Shown here: piece by piece, positions 27,211 to 32,278 of the stretch
Layout of the letters: every line of letters begins with the position of its first letter
Position numbering within the stretch: the first letter of the stretch is position 1
Assembly: GCA_002707685.1 (NCBI GenBank)
Contig: PANQ01000017.1
Location: 1 to 32,278, forward strand
Direction of reading: 5' to 3'
Origin: Porticoccus sp.
GTDB lineage: Bacteria > Pseudomonadota > Gammaproteobacteria > Pseudomonadales > Porticoccaceae
DNA length: 32,278 nt
The notes under the pieces: model-generated
Told to the model about the DNA's origin: nothing
What the model saw: only the letters and a program-made list of their open reading frames with translations
The model's database searches: none
Program-made: the position numbers and the translations under genes

Positions 27211-27795
27211 ATGGATAACGAGCAGGCAAAAGATACTGACAAGCTACTCGTCGCTCGTGTTCAAAAAGGCGATAAACGCGCTTTTGACTTGTTGGTGATG
27301 AAATACCAGTACAAAGTCCATGCGATTGTCAGTCGCTATGTCAAAGATTTTGATGAGGTTAACGATGTTGTGCAGGAGGCCTTTATCAAGGCTTATCGGG
27401 CATTGGCCAAATTTCGTGGTGAAAGTGCTTTTTATACCTGGCTGTATCGTATTGCCGTCAACACGGCAAAGAATTATCTTGTCGCTCGGAATCGGCGCCC
27501 ACCTGCCAACGATGTTGATGCTGAAGAGGCTGCTTTTTATGAGGGCAGCGAGAAACTCCGCGACATTGACTCGCCTGAAAATCTTCTCTATCGGGATGAA
27601 CTGGAGGCCGTAGTGGATCTGGCCATAAAAAATCTTCCGGAAGATTTGCGTACTGCGGTAACTTTAAGAGAGTTTGAGGGTCTCAGTTATGAGGAGATCG
27701 CAGAGATAATGGGATGTCCGGTAGGGACTGTAAGGTCACGCATCTTTCGCGCCAGAGAAGCCATAGATGAAAAGATTCGGTTACTTGAGGGCTGA
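27211..27795 (+). CDS. rpoE: Extracytoplasmic-function sigma factor RpoE (AlgU-like)
   Basis: This sigma-E directs transcription of envelope-stress genes when outer-membrane proteins misfold. It has 194 residues. Region 2 spans about 25-95 with YVKDFDEVNDVVQEAFIKAY (core binding and -10 recognition) and FRGESAFYTWLYRIAVNTAKN. Region 4 lies at about 130-185 with LPEDLRTAVTLREFEGLSYE and a helix-turn-helix (EIAEIMGCPVGTVRSRIFRA). GGAG six bases before ATG 27211 is the ribosome binding site. It heads the rpoE-rseA-rseB-rseC-protease series. Unlike the tight rpoE-rseA spacing of E. coli, the next gene starts 162 nt later. Confidence 0.98.
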   Translation: MDNEQAKDTDKLLVARVQKGDKRAFDLLVMKYQYKVHAIVSRYVKDFDEVNDVVQEAFIKAYRALAKFRGESAFYTWLYRIAVNTAKNYLVARNRRPPANDVDAEEAAFYEGSEKLRDIDSPENLLYRDELEAVVDLAIKNLPEDLRTAVTLREFEGLSYEEIAEIMGCPVGTVRSRIFRAREAIDEKIRLLEG

Positions 27796-27809
27796 CCTCC
27801 CGTATTGAT

Positions 27810-27837
27810 GAACTTTTTCAGCCAACGGGCTGTCATA
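27810..27837 (+). promoter_or_regulatory. Possible sigma-E promoter upstream of rseA
   Basis: GAACTT at 27810-27815 and TCATA at 27833-27837, 17 nt apart, resemble the sigma-E consensus (GGAACTT, 15-17 nt, TCAAA/TCTGA). It starts 15 nt after the rpoE stop and 120 nt before rseA. The first G of the -35 box is T here and the -10 is imperfect, so this is tentative. Confidence 0.35.
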
Positions 27838-27908
27838 TATAGAATTATTTGATCAATAGCTGTATGGGTACCATTGTTCGTATTGATGAATTAAAAACAG
27901 GTTTTACG

Positions 27909-27926
27909 GCCACGATGTACCGTGGC
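27909..27926 (+). other. Perfect hairpin before rseA
   Basis: GCCACG, a six-base loop (ATGTAC) and CGTGGC form a perfect inverted repeat about 30 nt before the rseA ATG. It has no T tail, so it is not an intrinsic terminator. It could tune rseA translation or mRNA stability. Confidence 0.5.
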
Positions 27927-27957
27927 ATGGTTACTAATAGTTTTGAGGTAGTTGCTT

Positions 27958-28617
27958 ATGACCGCTAACAATGATCGCGAGAAAGAGCCCCTGTCAGCAT
28001 TGATGGATGGTCAGGCAGGCGAGTTTGAGGTCCGTCGGATTCTGAAAAGTATTTCCGATAATGACCAGTCTCGTGACACTTGGCGTCGCTATCAGATGGC
28101 AGCTGCTGCTATGAGGCGGGATCTTCCGGAGCAGGTGGTTGACCACTCTGCCGGCATAAGTGCGGCCCTGGAAAATGAAAAAGCCCTACAGGTAAATTCG
28201 CTGTCTGCCCGCATGCTTAAGCCCCTCGGTCGTTTTGCCATTGCCGCTTCAGTGGCCACCGTTGCTATCATTGGTTTTCAACAGTACAACATGCCGACTA
28301 CCAATCAACCTGCTATCGCCTCAGCCAAAACTGTTGACAACAAGCTCTCTCCAGCCCAACTTAGAACTTCTGCCGATTTCGGAATACCTTCTGTCACAGC
28401 CCGAACCGTCAGCGTCAACAACAATCCTGAGAGTTACCGGGCCAGCCAGTCCCAGCCGGTCATTGTGGTCGATCAGTCCACCGAGCCTGACGTCACTCGC
28501 GAACAGGTACAGGCTTACCTCAACAGTTTAATGGTTGAACATACCGGCCACGCGGCAATGAATACCAATCAGGGTATGTTGCCATTTGCTCGCATGCCCA
28601 CTACGCATGATCAGTAA
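27958..28617 (+). CDS. rseA: Anti-sigma-E factor RseA (MucA-like)
   Basis: This 219-residue single-pass inner-membrane protein holds RpoE inactive until it is cleaved under envelope stress. The N-terminal cytoplasmic anti-sigma domain is at about 1-75: EPLSALMDGQAGEFEVRRIL and W-R-R-Y-Q-M match the RseA/MucA N domain. The single membrane helix is at about 83-102 (GRFAIAASVATVAIIGFQQY). The remaining ~115 residues are periplasmic, low in complexity (Asn/Ser/Pro/Thr-rich), and end with MNTNQGMLPFARMPTTHDQ. ATG 27958 is supported by GAGG nine bases upstream. It sits 162 nt after rpoE and 13 nt before rseB. Confidence 0.94.
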   Translation: MTANNDREKEPLSALMDGQAGEFEVRRILKSISDNDQSRDTWRRYQMAAAAMRRDLPEQVVDHSAGISAALENEKALQVNSLSARMLKPLGRFAIAASVATVAIIGFQQYNMPTTNQPAIASAKTVDNKLSPAQLRTSADFGIPSVTARTVSVNNNPESYRASQSQPVIVVDQSTEPDVTREQVQAYLNSLMVEHTGHAAMNTNQGMLPFARMPTTHDQ

Positions 28618-28630
28618 TTCACTGGAAATC

Positions 28631-29596
28631 ATGTCTATTCCCAGGTCTTTTGTGGCTATATGCCTATTTCTCATTGTTGCGCCATCTGGCGTGATCGCAG
28701 AGACTGCTTCTCCAACGACCATTCTTGCCAAAATGGCGGATGCCAACCGAACGCTCGACTACAGCGGGATATTCACCTACGAACACGGCGGCATTCTAAG
28801 GACCATTAAGGTTTTTCATTCTGTGAGGGATGGTCAGGAGTTTGAGCGCCTTTTTTTATTGAGTGGACCGAAAAAGGAAGTCACTCGTCAAAGTGGCGAA
28901 CGTCGATGCGAACGCCTTGGAGATCTTATGCTGAGGAGCCCTGTTGCAGCAGCTGCCTCTGTACCGAAAGACCACCTGGAAAAACTCTACCATGTACACC
29001 CCAAGGCCAAAGATCGTATAGCCGGTCGTGAGACGCTAACGGTTCATGTAATCCCAAAAGACAGCTACCGCTATGGATACATACTGGGGATTGATCAGGA
29101 AACGGGGTTATTACTCCAGTCCATGCTGATTGGCGACAACAATCGCGTCCTGGAAAGATTTCAATTTGCAGATGTTGAAATTGGGAAAGCAATTAACGAG
29201 GCGTCACTAGATCCTTCCGAACCGGAAGTGCATAGGGTTTCCTCGAAGGTTTCTACCTGTCTGAACAATGTGGAGTCATCCGTAGCCCAGTCCAATTGGC
29301 AGCAGTCCTGGCTTCCGCCGGGTTTCGGTTTGGCTGGTTATCTGAAATCTGGTGACTCTGGCCGAGAGACATTGATTTACACTGATGGTTTGGCAATTTT
29401 TTCTGTGTTTATCGATAGCAGTGAAGCCATCGACATCCCTAAAATGCAAGCCCAGCGCGGTGCAACTGTGGCTTATCTCACCAAGGCTAAAATCAAACAG
29501 CAAGACTTTCTGATTTCAGTGGTTGGCGAAATACCGGTTGAAACCGCCAGAGCCGTTGCACATGCGGTAATACCTGTTCAACATAACTACCAATAA
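28631..29596 (+). CDS. rseB: Sigma-E regulatory protein RseB (MucB-like)
   Basis: RseB is a periplasmic protein that binds the RseA periplasmic domain and protects it from site-1 cleavage; lipopolysaccharide or lipoprotein-like ligands release it. The 321 residues start with a signal peptide (MSIPRSFVAICLFLIVAP, cut near VIA-ETA). An N-terminal LolA/LppX-like half follows (LDYSGIFTYEHGG, ETGLLLQSMLIGDN), then a smaller C-terminal domain (WLPPGFGLAGYLK to the end). ATG 28631 was chosen because the signal peptide begins there; an in-frame ATG at 28586 lies inside rseA. The 13-nt gap after rseA suggests one transcript. Confidence 0.94.
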   Translation: MSIPRSFVAICLFLIVAPSGVIAETASPTTILAKMADANRTLDYSGIFTYEHGGILRTIKVFHSVRDGQEFERLFLLSGPKKEVTRQSGERRCERLGDLMLRSPVAAAASVPKDHLEKLYHVHPKAKDRIAGRETLTVHVIPKDSYRYGYILGIDQETGLLLQSMLIGDNNRVLERFQFADVEIGKAINEASLDPSEPEVHRVSSKVSTCLNNVESSVAQSNWQQSWLPPGFGLAGYLKSGDSGRETLIYTDGLAIFSVFIDSSEAIDIPKMQAQRGATVAYLTKAKIKQQDFLISVVGEIPVETARAVAHAVIPVQHNYQ

Positions 29597-29601
29597 CAAT
29601 C

Positions 29602-29641
29602 GGTGTATCTTTTCTATTCAAGGTGTATCTTTTCTATATAG
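29602..29641 (+). repeat. Two-copy 20-bp tandem repeat between rseB and rseC
   Basis: GGTGTATCTTTTCTAT occurs at 29602-29617 and again at 29622-29637, a period of 20 bp, just after the rseB stop. It may be a recent duplication or a paired binding site; no other copy was noticed nearby. Confidence 0.8.
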
Positions 29642-29691
29642 CATCGGCACCTTTTGGTAAAAATTCATGGCATCGCAGGCATTGAACTAAA

Positions 29692-30159
29692 GTGATTGAA
29701 GAGCGGGGCAGGATCACCACCGTGGAGTCAGACGGTTTCTGGGTCGAGACGATTCAACGTTCGGCGTGCCAGGTGTGTGTGGCTGAAAAAGGTTGTGGCC
29801 AGAAGCTGCTCAGTCGGCTTTCCGGTAAAACTGCGTTAATCAGGGTATTGTCCGGGCACGGTGAGCTACAGTCACTCAAACCCCATGACCAGGTGGTGAT
29901 TGGCATCCCGGAGGATGTTGTTGTCAAAGGCACGCTGCTGGTTTACCTTTTTCCACTACTGACAATGGTGGGGGCTGTATGTATTGGAGCCCTGATTTCT
30001 TCCCACGACATCATCGTTCTGACAAGCGCCTTGATCGGCTTCATTCTGGGTGGAGTTTTTGTCAGACTGCATTCCTGGCTTAATAAAAATAACCGTCGAG
30101 TCCACCCCGTATTGCTGGAGAGACTGGTCGCATCCAGTGATGCATCGGTTTCTGCCTGA
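29692..30159 (+). CDS. rseC: SoxR-reducing / sigma-E positive regulator RseC (MucC-like)
   Basis: This 155-residue inner-membrane protein of the RseC/MucC family modulates sigma-E activity and, in E. coli, works with the Rsx complex to reduce SoxR. The soluble N-terminal part has cysteines Cys26, Cys29 and Cys35 (ACQVCVAEKGCG), a redox-type cluster typical of the family. Two membrane helices follow, about 81-100 (LLVYLFPLLTMVGAVCIGAL) and 106-125 (IVLTSALIGFILGGVFVRL). The start is GTG 29692, which opens directly into the conserved MIEERGRI. It lies 95 nt after rseB, with a small tandem repeat between. Confidence 0.92.
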   Translation: MIEERGRITTVESDGFWVETIQRSACQVCVAEKGCGQKLLSRLSGKTALIRVLSGHGELQSLKPHDQVVIGIPEDVVVKGTLLVYLFPLLTMVGAVCIGALISSHDIIVLTSALIGFILGGVFVRLHSWLNKNNRRVHPVLLERLVASSDASVSA

Positions 30160-30249
30160 GTAGTCTCTGCCTGCAGCGCCACTTCCTGTGGTCATATGGC
30201 AAGGATGGAATATATAAAAGGGTGGCTCGTCTATAAAGAGGAAGCACAT

Positions 30250-31326
30250 ATGTTTAAGTGGTTTTCTTTGGGGGCATTGCTCTTTGTAGTTATAGCACTG
30301 ACCCTCAGCCAATCTAATCGGCAGGATTTGCCAAATTTCAATCAATTAATTCAAACCTCATCCCCCGCGGTCGTAAAAATTGATTCCGTTCAAAAAATCA
30401 TTGGGGCGGGAATGACCCAGATGCACGAGCGAAATATTCCTGATATGTTCCGTGAACCCCATGAAGATGGCAAGGCAGGGGAGGCACATGCAACCGGTTC
30501 CGGTTTTATCATTTCCGATGACGGTTACGTTCTCACTAATGAACATGTGGTCGAAAATGCCCATGAGGTGATCATTCGATTAATAGACCGCCGCGAGTTT
30601 GAAGCAAAGGTAATCGGCATTGACCATCGCTCGGACCTGGCGTTACTCAAGATTGATGCCAAGAACCTACCAAAAATCAACTTTGCCGATCCCGGCAAGG
30701 TCAAAGTAGGCGATTGGGCCCTGGCGATAGGCTCACCATTCGGTCTTGATTATTCGGTGAGCGCCGGGATTATCAGCGCAATTGGCCGCAGTATACCTAC
30801 CGAAAATGGCGATAATTATGTGCCGTTTATTCAAAGTGACGTTGCTATCAACCCAGGTAATTCCGGTGGCCCCTTACTGAATCTGGATGGCGAGGTGGTG
30901 GGTATAAACTCTCAAATATTTACCCACTCCGGCGGATCGATAGGCCTGTCTTTTGCTGTACCTGCAGGTGTCGCTATAGATGTTGTGTCACAGCTCAAAT
31001 CAAAGGGCCGTGTTGATCGTGGCTGGCTTGGTGTCTACGTTCAGGAGGTTGACAAGTCGCTGGCCCGATCATCGGGGCTGACAAAAACGCAGGGGGCGCT
31101 TGTTGTCCAGGTTGAAGCCGGAAGTCCGGCCGATGTAGCCGGCATTCAGGCCGGCGATATTATTCTGTACTTTGATAATGAAGAAATTATCGAATCAGGG
31201 GATCTGCCCCATGTGGTTGGTTTGTTGTCACCTGGCAGCCAAATCAAGGCTCAACTGATCCGGGGAAAAAAGAAGAAAACGCTTGATGTGATCGTTGGTA
31301 CTTTACCGGACGGGCTGAATCCTTAA
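30250..31326 (+). CDS. Periplasmic HtrA-type serine protease with one PDZ domain (DegS/MucD-like)
   Basis: This 358-residue trypsin-like protease sits at the mucD position of the sigma-E locus. The N-terminus MFKWFSLGALLFVVIALTLS is a signal or membrane anchor without an obvious cleavage motif. The protease domain (about 33-250) has a complete triad: His99 (TNEHVVENA), Asp129 (HRSDLALLKI) and Ser205 (NPGNSGGPLL). One PDZ domain covers about 258-352 (GWLGVYVQEV, GSPADVAGIQAGDIILYF). A short insertion at about 50-80 (MHERNIPDMFREPHEDGK) resembles the LA loop of DegP/MucD rather than DegS. MucD normally carries two PDZ domains; length and anchor match DegS. It may therefore cleave RseA (site 1), degrade misfolded proteins, or both. 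AGAGGAAG before ATG 30250 supports this start. Confidence 0.9.
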   Translation: MFKWFSLGALLFVVIALTLSQSNRQDLPNFNQLIQTSSPAVVKIDSVQKIIGAGMTQMHERNIPDMFREPHEDGKAGEAHATGSGFIISDDGYVLTNEHVVENAHEVIIRLIDRREFEAKVIGIDHRSDLALLKIDAKNLPKINFADPGKVKVGDWALAIGSPFGLDYSVSAGIISAIGRSIPTENGDNYVPFIQSDVAINPGNSGGPLLNLDGEVVGINSQIFTHSGGSIGLSFAVPAGVAIDVVSQLKSKGRVDRGWLGVYVQEVDKSLARSSGLTKTQGALVVQVEAGSPADVAGIQAGDIILYFDNEEIIESGDLPHVVGLLSPGSQIKAQLIRGKKKKTLDVIVGTLPDGLNP

Positions 31327-31514
31327 ACTACTGCTATTTACCCGTTCCATATCCAAGAAAATCAAGAAATAAGTTTCTGTGGAATCCCATACTTTTTGCA
31401 GAGCGTTTGGCTGTTTGGCGTGGTACTCATGGCGTCCACACAGCAAATACGCTAGACTGCATGGCCTAAAATTAACCCCCCCAGCCCGACCGGCTGCAAA
31501 CTGATTGAATCGCT

Positions 31515-32278
31515 GTGTCCGACCTTAGTTATATCCGAAACTTCTCTATTATCGCGCACATCGATCATGGGAAATCCACCATTGCTGACCGCTTTATTCA
31601 AATTTGCGGTGGGCTTTCTTCGCGTGAAATGGCTGAGCAGGTTCTCGACTCGATGGATATCGAGCGAGAGCGCGGCATCACAATCAAGGCACAGAGCGTG
31701 ACACTTGATTATCGTGCCAGAGATGGCAAAACCTATCAGCTCAACTTCATTGATACACCAGGCCATGTGGATTTCTCCTATGAGGTGTCGCGCTCACTGG
31801 CTGCCTGTGAAGGTGCTTTATTGGTAGTGGATGCAGGGCAGGGTGTTGAAGCTCAGTCTGTCGCCAACTGCTACACCGCCATTGCTCAGGGCCTCGAAGT
31901 CATTCCTGTTCTGAATAAAATGGATTTACCCCAGGCAGAACCCGAGAAGGTCATTGCCGAGATAGAGGATATCATCGGTATTGATGCCCAGGATGCCGTG
32001 CGCTGCAGTGCAAAAACCGGGCTCGGGATAGAGGACATACTGGAACAGCTTGTGGCTAAAGTACCAGCCCCGGTAGGCGATTTGGATGCACCCTTACAGG
32101 CACTTATCATCGACTCCTGGTTTGACAATTACCTCGGCGTCGTTTCCCTGGTGCGGGTGACCCAGGGTACTCTGAAAGCGAAAGACAAAGTGATTACCAA
32201 ATCCATCGGTAAAGCACATGTGGTAGATAATATCGGCGTTTTTACTCCCAAGCGAAAAGATACCGGGGTTCTCAGGGC
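31515..32278 (+). CDS. lepA: Elongation factor 4 (LepA), partial at window end
   Basis: LepA is a ribosome-associated GTPase that back-translocates or remodels stalled ribosomes. The first 254 residues are present and the gene runs off the window. The GTPase domain is complete: AHIDHGKST (G1), [10 protein letters not shown] (G2), DTPGH (G3), NKMDLP (G4) and SAKTG (G5). [15 protein letters not shown] marks the start of domain 2. The start is GTG 31515, as the in-frame TGA at 31506 excludes any longer form, and [10 protein letters not shown] matches orthologues. No strong ribosome binding site is visible. It follows the sigma-E operon, as in many gammaproteobacteria, with a 188-nt gap. Confidence 0.97.
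   Translation, partial: MSDLSYIRNFSIIAHIDHGKSTIADRFIQICGGLSSREMAEQVLDSMDIERERGITIKAQSVTLDYRARDGKTYQLNFIDTPGHVDFSYEVSRSLAACEGALLVVDAGQGVEAQSVANCYTAIAQGLEVIPVLNKMDLPQAEPEKVIAEIEDIIGIDAQDAVRCSAKTGLGIEDILEQLVAKVPAPVGDLDAPLQALIIDSWFDNYLGVVSLVRVTQGTLKAKDKVITKSIGKAHVVDNIGVFTPKRKDTGVLR

Noticed and set aside
28586..28630. Upstream in-frame ATG for rseB
   Set aside because: It lies inside rseA and would place 15 extra residues before a clear signal peptide starting at 28631.
1..32278. CRISPR arrays, tRNA or rRNA genes, prophage
   Set aside because: No regular repeat-spacer pattern, cloverleaf-like sequence, rRNA segment or phage structural gene was noticed; the absence was judged by eye only.

Overview
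The window looks like chromosome of a marine-type gammaproteobacterium, possibly near Cellvibrionales/Pseudomonadales. The basis is gene order and protein character: rpoE-rseA-rseB-rseC-DegS/MucD-lepA, with nadB divergent upstream and the sdhE/ygfX and ygfZ pair alongside, plus a gamma-type PurL, MltF and TadA. I saw no rRNA, tRNA, CRISPR array, prophage or complete insertion sequence. The organism is inferred from these features only.

Layout. 1-8500 is a mixed region. It holds a polysaccharide-deacetylase-like protein (DUF2334), a decayed FTR1-type iron permease, a CPA-type Na+/H+ antiporter with an RCK domain, an MltB-family lytic transglycosylase, and a c-di-GMP pair. The pair is an EAL-HDOD gene split by one extra base in a run of nine T, followed by a GAF-PAS-GGDEF cyclase. 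8667-12518 (minus strand) carries an amidoligase overlapping a class-I glutamine amidotransferase/C26 hydrolase, then a BCCT transporter and a small membrane protein. 12788-19150 is housekeeping: a small anchor protein with tadA, mltF, and purL ending in a strong bidirectional terminator. 19169-23649 holds a monoheme cytochrome c and an orphan heme A synthase (ctaA), then an alpha/beta hydrolase, a patatin, ung and a PGPGW-type membrane protein whose 3' ends overlap in convergent pairs. 23708-27049 is ygfZ, sdhE, ygfX and nadB. 27211 to the end is the envelope-stress sigma-E locus running into lepA, which is cut by the window end.

How genes work together. RpoE is held by RseA with RseB as periplasmic sensor. 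RseC is a membrane partner, and the single-PDZ serine protease at the mucD position is a candidate for periplasmic quality control or site-1 cleavage. SdhE flavinylates SdhA and possibly other flavoproteins; YgfX is its membrane partner; NadB is itself a flavoenzyme that starts NAD synthesis. The amidoligase/amidotransferase pair is the least characterised module and probably makes and trims a gamma-glutamyl-type amide.

The strongest second looks are the T9 frameshift, the amidoligase module, the FTR1 relic with two mutually compensating frameshifts, the rpoE-rseA gap with a possible sigma-E promoter and hairpin, and the single-PDZ protease at the mucD locus.
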